Source: an uncultured Cytophagales bacterium
GTDB lineage: Bacteria; Bacteroidota; Bacteroidia; Cytophagales; Cyclobacteriaceae
Direction of reading: 5' to 3'
Assembly: GCA_913057175.1 (NCBI GenBank)
Contig: CAJXNP010000020.1
Coordinates: 62,001-126,000, forward strand
Length of the DNA: 64,000 bases
Under the pieces are notes generated by a model. It had not been told where the DNA came from. It saw nothing but the letters and a program-made list of their open reading frames with translations, and made no database searches. A program made the translations under genes and the position numbers. Below, one piece after another: positions 18,310 through 26,709 of the stretch; position 1 is the first letter of the stretch; each line of letters opens with the position of its first letter.

Positions 18310-19875
18310 TTATTTCGCATAAGCCACGGATCTCATTTCTCTGATTACCGTAACTTTAATCTGGCCAGGATACTGCATTTCTTTTTCAATCTTCTGGCTT
18401 ATATCAAAGGATAGCTGACCAGATTCCGTATCAGTTAGCGCTTCGGCATCAACAATTACCCTTAATTCTCTGCCGGCCTGAATAGCATAGCATTTATGAA
18501 CACCTTCGAAACTCAATGCCATGTTTTCTAATTCCTTGAGACGTTTCAGGTAAGATTCCATGATTTCCCTTCTTGCCCCAGGTCTCGATCCGCTAATTGC
18601 ATCACAAGCCTGAACAATTGGTGAAATCAATGCTGTCATCTCGATCTCATCATGGTGAGCGCCGATGGCATTGCAGACGTCTGGGTGCTCTTTGTATTTT
18701 TTAGCTAATTCCATGCCCAAAACAGCATGTGGCATTTCGGGTTCATCCGGCCAGACTTTGCCAATGTCATGCAGCAATCCGGCTCGTTTAGCGTGTTTAG
18801 GATTCAATCCTAATTCCGAAGCCATTGTTGCACAAAGTTTGGCGACTTCCCGGGAGTGTTGTAATAGGTTTTGTCCATAGGATGAACGGAACCTCATTCT
18901 ACCAACCAATTTGATCAACTCGGGATGGACACCATGAATGCCAAGATCAATCACCGTTCTTTCACCAATTTCTATGATTTCCTCTTCGATATTTTTGGTT
19001 GTCTTAGCAACAACTTCTTCGATCCTTGCCGGGTGAATCCTCCCATCGGAAACTAATCTATGAAGTGACAGCCTTGCAATTTCCCTGCGCACAGGATCAA
19101 ACCCGGAAATGATAATCGCTTCAGGAGTATCGTCTACTATGATTTCTATGCCGGTTACGGCTTCCAGCGCTCTTATGTTTCTTCCTTCACGCCCGATTAT
19201 TTTTCCCTTTATTTCGTCACTTTCTATGTTAAATACAGAAACGCAGTTTTCAATAGCCGTTTCTGTGGCAGTTCTCTGGATAGACTCGACAACCACTTTC
19301 TTTGCTTCCTTTGTGGCTGTCAATTTTGCTTCTTCAATGATTTCCTTGATAAAGCTCGAAGCATTTGATTGGGCTTCCTCTTTCAAGGCTTCCACTAACT
19401 GTTCTTTAGCTTCCTCTACCGATAAATTAGCAATTTTTTCAAGCGCAGTTACCTTCTCCAGTTTTATTTTGTCAAGTTCATTTTTTTTGCGGTTGACGAT
19501 TTCCAACTGAGCAGTGAGGTTTTCTTTCAGACTGTCGAGTTCTGCCTCTTTTCTTTGTGCTTGCTCCATTTGTTTGGAAACATTTTGTTCCCTTTGCTTG
19601 AGCTTGTTTTCATTGGAAATGATCAGGTTTTTCTTTTTGTTGGCTTCTTCTTCGAATTCGGATTTTAGTTTGAGGAACTTTTCCTTTGCTTCTAAGATCT
19701 TGTCTTTTTTAATTGATTCAGCTTTTAATTCAGCTTCTTTGATGAGTAATTCTGCGTCTTCTTTTGCCTTTTGTTCGACGCCTTTCAAGGCTTTTTGTAA
19801 GATTATCCTTCCGATAACAACACCTGCTATTAAGGCCACTATGGCAGTAATAGCAATAGTCAATATGCTTTCCAT
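18310..19875 (-). CDS. rny: Ribonuclease Y
   Basis: 521 residues, the usual length. It is a membrane-anchored endoribonuclease that starts mRNA decay. There is an N-terminal membrane helix (about 3-25), a long charged coiled coil (about 30-200), a KH RNA-binding domain (about 210-270, [19 protein letters not shown]) and an HD metal-dependent catalytic domain with [11 protein letters not shown] and GLLHDIGK. The C-terminal end ([20 protein letters not shown]) is typical. It is last in the run pheT - coiled-coil gene - zapA - rny, 71 bases after zapA, with a hairpin in the gap. Confidence 0.96.
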   Translation of the reverse strand: MESILTIAITAIVALIAGVVIGRIILQKALKGVEQKAKEDAELLIKEAELKAESIKKDKILEAKEKFLKLKSEFEEEANKKKNLIISNENKLKQREQNVSKQMEQAQRKEAELDSLKENLTAQLEIVNRKKNELDKIKLEKVTALEKIANLSVEEAKEQLVEALKEEAQSNASSFIKEIIEEAKLTATKEAKKVVVESIQRTATETAIENCVSVFNIESDEIKGKIIGREGRNIRALEAVTGIEIIVDDTPEAIIISGFDPVRREIARLSLHRLVSDGRIHPARIEEVVAKTTKNIEEEIIEIGERTVIDLGIHGVHPELIKLVGRMRFRSSYGQNLLQHSREVAKLCATMASELGLNPKHAKRAGLLHDIGKVWPDEPEMPHAVLGMELAKKYKEHPDVCNAIGAHHDEIEMTALISPIVQACDAISGSRPGARREIMESYLKRLKELENMALSFEGVHKCYAIQAGRELRVIVDAEALTDTESGQLSFDISQKIEKEMQYPGQIKVTVIREMRSVAYAK

Positions 19876-19892
19876 AATTTATATATATTTTT

Positions 19893-19937
19893 AAATATCC
19901 CCGGCGGGTGAGGCGGGGTTTCCGGAGAAAGATATTT
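19893..19937 (-). promoter_or_regulatory. GC-rich hairpin in the zapA-rny gap
   Basis: AAATATC pairs with GATATTT, closing an inner CCCCG/CGGGG stem. It lies between zapA and rny without a T run, so it is more likely a processing or stability element of the rny message than a terminator. Confidence 0.4.
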
Positions 19938-19946
19938 TATCAGGAA

Positions 19947-20255
19947 TTAGTTTTGAGGATTGGTATCCTGATTGATATCCTCAGAGATCAGTCTGTTTAA
20001 ATAGACAACTTTTTCAACAACAGATTCTCCAATGGTCGATTGTGTATCTTCAGTTTGTAATTTTTCAAAGAGGCTGTCAAACGCCACCATAGCGAGCAGA
20101 TCCTGCTTATCGTCTATTCCGAATTGATCTCTGTACAGCTTAATTTTTTCATTGATTTTTTTGCCAGCGAGCCGGATCTTTTCCTCATCGTTGGCATCTA
20201 CTTTCATAGGGTACTCCCTGTCCGATATTTTAATTTTAATTGAAAGTTCTTTCAT
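19947..20255 (-). CDS. zapA: Cell division protein ZapA
   Basis: 102 residues. ZapA binds FtsZ and cross-links its filaments at the division ring. The N-terminal head has the family pattern LSIKIKISDREYPMKVD, with EEKIRLAGKKINEKI, then KQDLLAMVAFDSL, and a C-terminal coiled coil. The last 20 residues (ISEDINQDTNPQN) look disordered. The gene is 24 bases downstream of the small coiled-coil gene and probably co-transcribed from pheT. Confidence 0.88.
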   Translation of the reverse strand: MKELSIKIKISDREYPMKVDANDEEKIRLAGKKINEKIKLYRDQFGIDDKQDLLAMVAFDSLFEKLQTEDTQSTIGESVVEKVVYLNRLISEDINQDTNPQN

Positions 20256-20279
20256 CAGGAAATCAGTTTAGTACCCTTG

Positions 20280-20576
20280 CTATTCATTAAGATACTTGAT
20301 GCATTTATCAATTTCCTTTATATATTCATTAAGCTTTTCTTTTACTTCAGAAACTTCACTTTCACCCGTCGAAATACTATCTACAATAGTACTAATATTT
20401 ATTTTATTTTGAAAGTTACTTAATTGCTGGTCTTTTTCGGAAATGATGGTTTTGAGACTTAGGTTTTCATCCTTTAACCCACTAAATTCTTTTTTCAAAG
20501 AATTGTATTCATTGAGCAAAAATCGAATTTTTCTCTCCAGTGTTTGAAGTTCAGAATTTAACCTGTCTCTTTTCAT
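20280..20576 (-). CDS. Small coiled-coil protein between pheT and zapA
   Basis: 98 residues, cytoplasmic and almost wholly predicted coiled coil (residues 3-60: LNSELQTLERKIRFLLNEYN and onwards), with a C-terminal amphipathic helix (KEKLNEYIKEIDKCIKYLNE). No enzyme motif. Its ATG directly follows the pheT stop codon, so translation is coupled. Size and position before zapA suggest a ZapB-like division partner, as does the heptad pattern, but no homology can be claimed from reading alone. Confidence 0.75.
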   Translation of the reverse strand: MKRDRLNSELQTLERKIRFLLNEYNSLKKEFSGLKDENLSLKTIISEKDQQLSNFQNKINISTIVDSISTGESEVSEVKEKLNEYIKEIDKCIKYLNE

Positions 20577-22991
20577 TTATTTTCTAATTACAGCTCCCAG
20601 TTCGTCTTCGTAAACCTTGATCAATCGCTGCATCACTTTATCAATCACTGTGTCTGTCAAAGTTTTATTTTCGTCCTGTAAAATGAAGCTTAGCGCGTAA
20701 GCTTTTTTATCACTACCTATGCTTTCACCTTCATAATAATCAAAAACATTTACATTTTTCAATAAAAAGAAATCTTTTCTTTTTAGAATATTTTTGATCT
20801 CTTCGAAGGTCACCTTCTTGTCTATGACAAGCGATAAATCTCTTCTGACCTCAGGGTATTTTGAGATTTCTTTAAACCTGAATTCGCCTGCATTTTCAAA
20901 AAGTAACCTGTTGTAGTTTATGTTTGAATAAAAAACTTCCTGATTTACCCCAGTCTGTTTTAAAATTGATTTTTGCAGCTTCCCTAACCTGGCTACTTCA
21001 TTCCCTTCTACAAAAAGTTGAAGTCCAACACTAAAAATATCATCCTTGATCGGAATGCTGGTACATTCATGAACCGTAAATTTATTGATAATTTTGAGAA
21101 CTACCTCATAAAAATCGTAAAATTCAAACTTCCTGGTCTGGTCGTGCCAGTTTTCAACCTCGTAATTGCCTGTGGACCAAATATTTAGACTTTCAATTTC
21201 TTCGTAATTTGGGCCTTTTTTGTGATACGATTTGCCAAATTCGAAGAGCTTAAGATCCTTTTGTTTTCTATTGATATTATAGGCTATGACTTCCAATCCA
21301 TTGAACATTACGGACTGCCGTAAAACACCCAGGTCTTCGCTCAATTTGTTTAGAATAACAACATCCTCTTTGCTATCCAAAAAAGCTGAATTTTCTGAAT
21401 AACTTGGCTTAGTTAGGGAATTGGTCTGGATCTCATAGTAACCGGATGCCGCTAATAGCTCAGATGCTTTAATAACGTAATCTGTTTTATCCTTTTCAGG
21501 AAAGAATGCCATGAAATCACTGGAAATGTTTTCGGGTATCTCGATGTTATCATATCCATAAATTCTCAGAATTTCTTCAATCACATCTGCCTCCCTTGTA
21601 ACATCCACACGGTAAGGAGGGACAATCGCTGTAAACCCAACTTCATTCTGATCTTTGGTGGAAATATCCAAAAGAGAAAGTATTTCATGTATCCGATCTT
21701 TCGGCAATTGTTTGCCAATCAAACGGTCAATGTTTTTATATTTTGCCCGAACGACAAAGTCTTTGATTGTATCAGGATATATGTCAACAATATCCGAACT
21801 GATTTCTCCTCCTGCTAACTCCTTTATTAATAGACTGGCTCTTTTTAGAGCATAAACGGTCATATTTGGATCAGTTCCTCTTTCGAACCGGAACGAGGCG
21901 TCCGTTTTCAAACCGTGAAAAGCAGAGGTTTTTCTAATATAATCTGGTGAGAAATATGCACTTTCAAGGAAGACATTTTTAGTTTGCTCAGTTACACCGG
22001 AATGCAGTCCTCCAAACACACCCGCGATGCACATACCATCAGTTTCATCACAGATCATCAGGTCTGTTTCAGCAAGCTTTCTTTTTTTCTCATCCAACGT
22101 AACAAACTCCGTGTTCTTTTGTAGAGTTTTTACCACTACTTTTTTGCCTTTTATCTGATCGGCATCAAAAGCGTGGAGAGGCTGGCCTAATTCATGGAGG
22201 ACAAAATTGGTGATGTCGACAATATTATTAATTGGCATCTGGCCAATCGATAGCAATCGCTGCTTAAGCCAATCGGGAGATTCCTTAACGGTGATGTTGG
22301 AAATAGTAATTCCTGAATACCTTGGACATGCTTCTTCATTTTTCACGATCACCTTTATGGGGTAATTTTGATTATCGATCTTAAAGGAATTTACATTTGG
22401 CCAGCAGATATCACGGTTAAACAATGCTTTTAAATCCCTTGCAACACCAATATGCGAAATGGCATCTGATCGATTGGGTGTGATCCCTATTTCGAAGACA
22501 TAATCATCTTTGAGATTGAAATATTCAGCAGCGGGTGTTCCGTTAGGAAGGGCAGTATCCAACACCATAATCCCGTCGTGTGAATTACCCAAACCCAATT
22601 CATCTTCCGCACAGATCATTCCTTCGGAAACTTCTCCTCGAATTTTAGCTTTTTTTATTTTGAAGGGTTCGCCGTTAATAGGATAGATGGTTGAACCCGC
22701 CGTTGCAACAACTACCTTCTGGCCTTTCGATACGTTAGGTGCTCCGCAAACAATTGGCTTGGGTTCATCTTCTCCAATATCAACTTTTGTCAGGCTAAGT
22801 TTATCAGCATTGGGGTGTTTGTTGCATTCCAATATTTCACCAATCACCACACCTTCCAGTCCTCCTTTCACTGCTTCCGTTTTTTCCAAACCTTCTACTT
22901 CCAAACCGGATTTCGTGAGCAAATCTGAAATTTGTTGTGGGGTTTCTGAGATTTTAATATAATCCTTTAGCCAGCTTAACGATATTCTCAT
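20577..22991 (-). CDS. pheT: Phenylalanyl-tRNA synthetase beta subunit
   Basis: 804 residues, normal for PheT. With PheS (not in this window) it forms the alpha2-beta2 enzyme that charges tRNA-Phe. Domain order: a tRNA-binding OB fold (about 40-150, EILECNKHPNADKLSLTKVD), B3/B4 editing domain (about 200-400, with HELGQPLHAFDAD and KTDASFRFERGTDP), B5 (about 405-475), the catalytic-like core, and a C-terminal ferredoxin-like anticodon-binding domain (FKEISKYPEVRRDLSLVID). It heads the operon with the coiled-coil gene, zapA and rny. Confidence 0.97.
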   Translation of the reverse strand: MRISLSWLKDYIKISETPQQISDLLTKSGLEVEGLEKTEAVKGGLEGVVIGEILECNKHPNADKLSLTKVDIGEDEPKPIVCGAPNVSKGQKVVVATAGSTIYPINGEPFKIKKAKIRGEVSEGMICAEDELGLGNSHDGIMVLDTALPNGTPAAEYFNLKDDYVFEIGITPNRSDAISHIGVARDLKALFNRDICWPNVNSFKIDNQNYPIKVIVKNEEACPRYSGITISNITVKESPDWLKQRLLSIGQMPINNIVDITNFVLHELGQPLHAFDADQIKGKKVVVKTLQKNTEFVTLDEKKRKLAETDLMICDETDGMCIAGVFGGLHSGVTEQTKNVFLESAYFSPDYIRKTSAFHGLKTDASFRFERGTDPNMTVYALKRASLLIKELAGGEISSDIVDIYPDTIKDFVVRAKYKNIDRLIGKQLPKDRIHEILSLLDISTKDQNEVGFTAIVPPYRVDVTREADVIEEILRIYGYDNIEIPENISSDFMAFFPEKDKTDYVIKASELLAASGYYEIQTNSLTKPSYSENSAFLDSKEDVVILNKLSEDLGVLRQSVMFNGLEVIAYNINRKQKDLKLFEFGKSYHKKGPNYEEIESLNIWSTGNYEVENWHDQTRKFEFYDFYEVVLKIINKFTVHECTSIPIKDDIFSVGLQLFVEGNEVARLGKLQKSILKQTGVNQEVFYSNINYNRLLFENAGEFRFKEISKYPEVRRDLSLVIDKKVTFEEIKNILKRKDFFLLKNVNVFDYYEGESIGSDKKAYALSFILQDENKTLTDTVIDKVMQRLIKVYEDELGAVIRK

Positions 22992-23055
22992 TTAATTCAA
23001 AAAGTCTATTTTATCAGACCGCAAAAATAAATATTTAAGATTATTAAGCAGCCTA

Positions 23056-23679
23056 TCAGTGATTTAATTGAAATAATTTTTCCCCGGCATTTACAGGAAC
23101 AGTTATTTTATTTTCTTTTGGTGGTAATGGGCATTTGTAATCTGCATTATAGGCACAATAAGGATTATAAGCCAGGTTGAAATCAATGGTTAAAGTTTTT
23201 CCCACGTCTGTGTCCATATCAATATATCGCCCACCTCCATAAGTTTCCAAAGCGCTTGTTTCATCATAAAAAGGCAAAAATAGATATTCTTCATCTTCAA
23301 AAAATGTTGGCTTTAAAACGGTGACTTGCTGATCTTTTCCATTCAATTGGAAATAAGCAGTGCCGTATTTCAGATACAGTTTTTCGCTGCCATCCGTATA
23401 GGAAAGCCGAATTGTTTCACGGATGGGATTGAGTTCAAACTGTGCTTTTACTTTGTAGTTTTTGTCAACTGGGTAATATTCAAGCTCCTGAAATTTTATT
23501 TTTTGATTGGGCAGTAATGGCGAATCCTCCGCGTTCTTAAATTCATTGTTTTTATTTTCCCGTTCTTCCTGAATGTTGGAAGCGTAGGTGTCTTCAATTT
23601 TCACATTGCTGAATGAATAAATGATGATCCCTGCAAAAGCAAGAGCAATGAAGATCAGGAAAAGTTTAGAGGCTTTCAT
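23056..23679 (-). CDS. DUF1684-family lipoprotein-like or periplasmic protein
   Basis: 207 residues. An N-terminal hydrophobic stretch (SKLFLIFIALAFAGIIIYSF, about 4-23) is a signal anchor or signal peptide. The C-terminal half carries the DUF1684 signature: GGGRYIDMDT, then TIDFNLAYNPYCAYNADYKC and PLPPKENKITVPVNAGEK. The function of this family is unknown. It is common and usually monocistronic in Bacteroidota. It lies between pheT and radC in the same direction, with gaps of about 50-65 bases. Confidence 0.82.
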   Translation of the reverse strand: MKASKLFLIFIALAFAGIIIYSFSNVKIEDTYASNIQEERENKNNEFKNAEDSPLLPNQKIKFQELEYYPVDKNYKVKAQFELNPIRETIRLSYTDGSEKLYLKYGTAYFQLNGKDQQVTVLKPTFFEDEEYLFLPFYDETSALETYGGGRYIDMDTDVGKTLTIDFNLAYNPYCAYNADYKCPLPPKENKITVPVNAGEKLFQLNH

Positions 23680-23732
23680 TAATTACCAATCTTTTTAATC
23701 AAATGCTAAACGTGAATACTGACGTAAAATTC

Positions 23733-24410
23733 TTAAATATGTCCCTCATCTGCAAAACTATAAAAGCTATCATTGGCGAAAATGATGTGATCCAAGACCG
23801 GTATTTCTAATAATTGACCACACGAAACAAACTTCTTTGTCAAATCGATATCGTTTTTGCTCGGTTTAATGTTCCCGGAAGGATGATTATGGATGAGAAC
23901 GATTGCTGAAGAAAGGTTTTGAATGGCAGTCTTGAAAACCACCTTCGGATCGACCACGGTACCGGCAACACCTCCCAGACTAATTTTTTCCTTTTTCATA
24001 ACCTGGTTGGCACGGTTCAAGTGCAATATCCAAAACTCTTCAATTTGCAGATCGAGCAATTCCGGTTTGATCGTTTCATACACCTCCCTTGAACTGGTAA
24101 TTTTAACTTTTTTGGGCGATTCCTGGTTTTTTCTCCTTCGACCCAACTCCAGTGCACTGACAATGGAAATGGCTTTTGCTTCGCCAATCCCTTTAAACTT
24201 TTGCAATTCTTTTACATTTAATCTTGCCAGCTCGTTCAGGTCATTGTCAACTGAACTCAAAATATGCTTGGCCACATCAACAGCTGTCATGGATTGTGTG
24301 CCGGATCCTAGAAGGATGGCAATATGTTCTGCGTCGCTCAATGCAGATTTCCCTTTTAAGAGCAGTTTTTCCCTTGGGCGATCTTCCTCTGCCCAGCTTA
24401 GTATTTTCAT
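23733..24410 (-). CDS. radC: RadC family JAMM-domain protein
   Basis: 225 residues. An N-terminal helix-hairpin-helix region (about 45-85: NVKELQKFKGIGEAKAISIV) is followed by the MPN/JAMM metalloprotease-like domain with the zinc motif HNHPSGNIKPSKND (about 170-183). Despite its name, a DNA-repair role is not firmly established for this family. The full-length housekeeping form is seen here, not the short mobile-element form. It starts 113 bases after rpsT on the same strand but is separated by the rpsT terminator. Confidence 0.92.
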   Translation of the reverse strand: MKILSWAEEDRPREKLLLKGKSALSDAEHIAILLGSGTQSMTAVDVAKHILSSVDNDLNELARLNVKELQKFKGIGEAKAISIVSALELGRRRKNQESPKKVKITSSREVYETIKPELLDLQIEEFWILHLNRANQVMKKEKISLGGVAGTVVDPKVVFKTAIQNLSSAIVLIHNHPSGNIKPSKNDIDLTKKFVSCGQLLEIPVLDHIIFANDSFYSFADEGHI

Positions 24411-24471
24411 GAAAAATGGTTGTTAGTAAGGACAAAAAATCGAAGGATTAAACTGCAAAAAATAAGGGAAT

Positions 24472-24502
24472 AAAAAAAGCCCAGCCATAAAATGACCGGG
24501 CT
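24472..24502 (-). terminator. Terminator of rpsT
   Basis: On the minus strand AGCCCGGTCA / TGGCTGGGCT with a 5-nt loop, followed by TTTTTT. It lies 22 bases after the rpsT stop. Confidence 0.85.
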
Positions 24503-24523
24503 TATTGATATCTTTATTGAAAT

Positions 24524-24778
24524 TTAAGCCAGACTATTTACTAATTTATGAAGCTTAGACTTCTTGTTGGCAGCATTATTTTTATGGATGATGTTTTTCT
24601 TTGCCAGTTTATCAAGCATGCCAGAAACCTTGTTGAACAACTCCATAGCCTCTTTTTTATCATGAGTTAATTTTAACTTCTTGATGAAAGTTCTGGTAGT
24701 TTTCAGATCATACCTGTTTCTCAATCTCTTCGCTTCGTTTGATCTTATTCTTTTTAAAGCTGATTTGTGATTTGCCAT
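24524..24778 (-). CDS. rpsT: 30S ribosomal protein S20
   Basis: 84 residues, basic, with the family start MANHKSALKRIRSNEAKRLR and the C-terminal KNIIHKNNAANKKSKLHKLV. It binds 16S rRNA in the body of the small subunit. It is a single-gene unit with its own promoter and terminator, as usual for rpsT. Confidence 0.97.
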   Translation of the reverse strand: MANHKSALKRIRSNEAKRLRNRYDLKTTRTFIKKLKLTHDKKEAMELFNKVSGMLDKLAKKNIIHKNNAANKKSKLHKLVNSLA

Positions 24779-24810
24779 ATTTTTTAACTGCGCTTATTTT
24801 TTTGAAGTCG

Positions 24811-24842
24811 CAAATTTAGCGGTTAATGCTATTATTACAAAA
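24811..24842 (-). promoter_or_regulatory. Promoter of rpsT
   Basis: On the minus strand TTTTG, 19 bases, TAAATTTG: an exact match to the Bacteroidota consensus, 32 bases before the rpsT ATG. Confidence 0.8.
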
Positions 24843-24890
24843 CAATGCAATAAAATTATTTAAATTAAACGGATTGAAATCCGCTTTTGA

Positions 24891-26021
24891 ATGGATACAA
24901 CAATTCAGATTCTTATTGCTCCTAATGCTTTTAAAGGCAGTTTAAGTTCATTAAAAGTTGCTAATGCCATTAAAATCGGATTGGAGCAGCGTTTTCAAAA
25001 CATAGACATATTCCCCATCGCTGATGGTGGTGACGATACACTTGATGTTTTTTTGAACGCTTTTAGTGGCGAAAAGATCGCGGAAGTGGTCAGCGACCCG
25101 CTTGGTCGAAAAATTGAGGCTCATTGGGGAATTACGCAATCAGAAACGGCAATAATAGAAATGGCAGAGGCCAGCGGGATCCGATATTTAAAAAATAGTG
25201 AGCTAGATCCATTTAAAGCTTCGTCATTCGGAACCGGAGAACTCATTCAATCTGCGATTGACAAAGGAACAAAAAAAATGTTGATTGGAATTGGAGGAAG
25301 TGCAACGGTTGATGGTGGTACAGGAATTTTGAAAGCTCTGGGAGCTAAATTTTTTCGGGACGATGGATCAGAGATCAATCATGGGAATTTTATTGTTGAT
25401 CTACATTCGCTTGAATTAAATGATGTAAAGGAAAAGTTGAATGGAGTGGAAATAATTGTATTGAATGATGTTGATAATCCACTTTTAGGAGAAAATGGAG
25501 CTGCTCGTGTTTTTGGACCTCAAAAGGGGGCGAATGATCAGGATGTTGAGGGGCTGGAAAATTATATGAGAAAGTATAGTCAATTGATGATTGATATGTG
25601 TGGAAATGATTTTAGTGATTTCACCGGTTCCGGCGCAGCAGGAGGTATTGGCTACATGTTAAAATCTCTGTTCGGCGCTAAGATGGAAGGAGGATTCGAT
25701 TATTTGTTAAAAAATTCCAGGTTGGAAAAATTAATAGAATCCTGCGATGTAATCATTACGGGTGAAGGAAAAATCGACAGCCAGACGTTACAGGGAAAAG
25801 GACCGGGAAGAATAGCCAAATTAGCCAAGGCCAATGGGAAAACATGTATTGGAGTGTGCGGAACATTCGAACCTCATGCCGAATTAGAGAAATACTTTGA
25901 CCAGATTATCCCATTAGTAGATGAAAAAACAAGTGAAGAACAGGCAATGAAGAAAACGTTTGAGGTGCTAAAATCCGCCGGAGGCAAAATTTCAAAAATT
26001 ATTGCCCCTAAACCCCTTTAG
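24891..26021 (+). CDS. glxK: Glycerate kinase
   Basis: 376 residues, usual length for the GlxK/GarK type. It phosphorylates D-glycerate with ATP, feeding it into glycolysis. Family signatures: IAPNAFKGSLSS at the N terminus, PIADGGDDTLDV, the substrate loop GIGGSATVDGGTGILKALGAKF, and FTGSGAAGGIGYML; near the C terminus VIITGEGKIDSQTLQGKGPG. It is divergent from rpsT. Its last 14 bases overlap the end of the opposing thioredoxin-like gene. Confidence 0.94.
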   Translation: MDTTIQILIAPNAFKGSLSSLKVANAIKIGLEQRFQNIDIFPIADGGDDTLDVFLNAFSGEKIAEVVSDPLGRKIEAHWGITQSETAIIEMAEASGIRYLKNSELDPFKASSFGTGELIQSAIDKGTKKMLIGIGGSATVDGGTGILKALGAKFFRDDGSEINHGNFIVDLHSLELNDVKEKLNGVEIIVLNDVDNPLLGENGAARVFGPQKGANDQDVEGLENYMRKYSQLMIDMCGNDFSDFTGSGAAGGIGYMLKSLFGAKMEGGFDYLLKNSRLEKLIESCDVIITGEGKIDSQTLQGKGPGRIAKLAKANGKTCIGVCGTFEPHAELEKYFDQIIPLVDEKTSEEQAMKKTFEVLKSAGGKISKIIAPKPL

Positions 26022-26598
26022 ACAAACCAAGTAAAAACTTCTTAAACTTATTGGTATGATACTTGGCCATTCCTTTTTTATTAACAACAATTTTCCCATC
26101 CGGATCGATCACGAATGTTGTTGGAATGCTGGAGCTGTTGAATATCTCTGGCAGATTTGAGTTCAACTGGTAAATTGGGAGATTATATTCTTTCTTTTTG
26201 ACAAATGTTTTGGCTGTTTCAAATTCCTTGTCAACAGAAAGCATGACAAAGACTATTTCACTATTGTCAGAGAAATCGTTATAGAGATTATCAATATCGG
26301 GCATCTCTGCTATGCAGGGCGGACACCAGGTCGCCCATATATTGAAAAAGATGGTCTTTCCTTTGAAAGTTTCGAAAGGGACACTTTCATCATTTACATC
26401 TTTCAATTCAAAACTATAGTTGGCTAGTCCATAATCATTTTTTTCAGTCGATGGTTGGACCAATCCTGTCTTTAAAACCAATCCTTGAAGTGCGCCAAGT
26501 ACAGGCGTGTGTAAGCCCGTGACATACAGCGTGATAATGATCCCAATAAAAATCCCCCACTCAATTACCTCTCGTTTTAATGATTTTTTCTTCGACAT
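26008..26598 (-). CDS. TlpA/ResA-like thioredoxin, membrane-anchored
   Basis: 196 residues. One N-terminal membrane helix (about 12-32, EWGIFIGIIITLYVTGL) anchors a periplasm-facing thioredoxin domain. The active site is WATWCPPCIAEMPD (CPPC, about residues 90-93) and the cis-proline loop is SSSIPTTFVIDPDGK. TlpA/ResA proteins reduce periplasmic disulfides, for example in cytochrome c assembly; the substrate here is unknown. It converges with and overlaps the glycerate kinase gene by 14 bases and is divergent from tex. Confidence 0.88.
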   Translation of the reverse strand: MSKKKSLKREVIEWGIFIGIIITLYVTGLHTPVLGALQGLVLKTGLVQPSTEKNDYGLANYSFELKDVNDESVPFETFKGKTIFFNIWATWCPPCIAEMPDIDNLYNDFSDNSEIVFVMLSVDKEFETAKTFVKKKEYNLPIYQLNSNLPEIFNSSSIPTTFVIDPDGKIVVNKKGMAKYHTNKFKKFLLGLSKGV

Positions 26599-26709
26599 TT
26601 TTGCCTGTTTTTACTTTGCAATACGCTATTTTTGGGTTTTTAATTGAATTTAAAAAGGACAAATTCAAATTAATTCACATTAGTCAATAAAACGTCAAAA
26701 AAGATTCAC

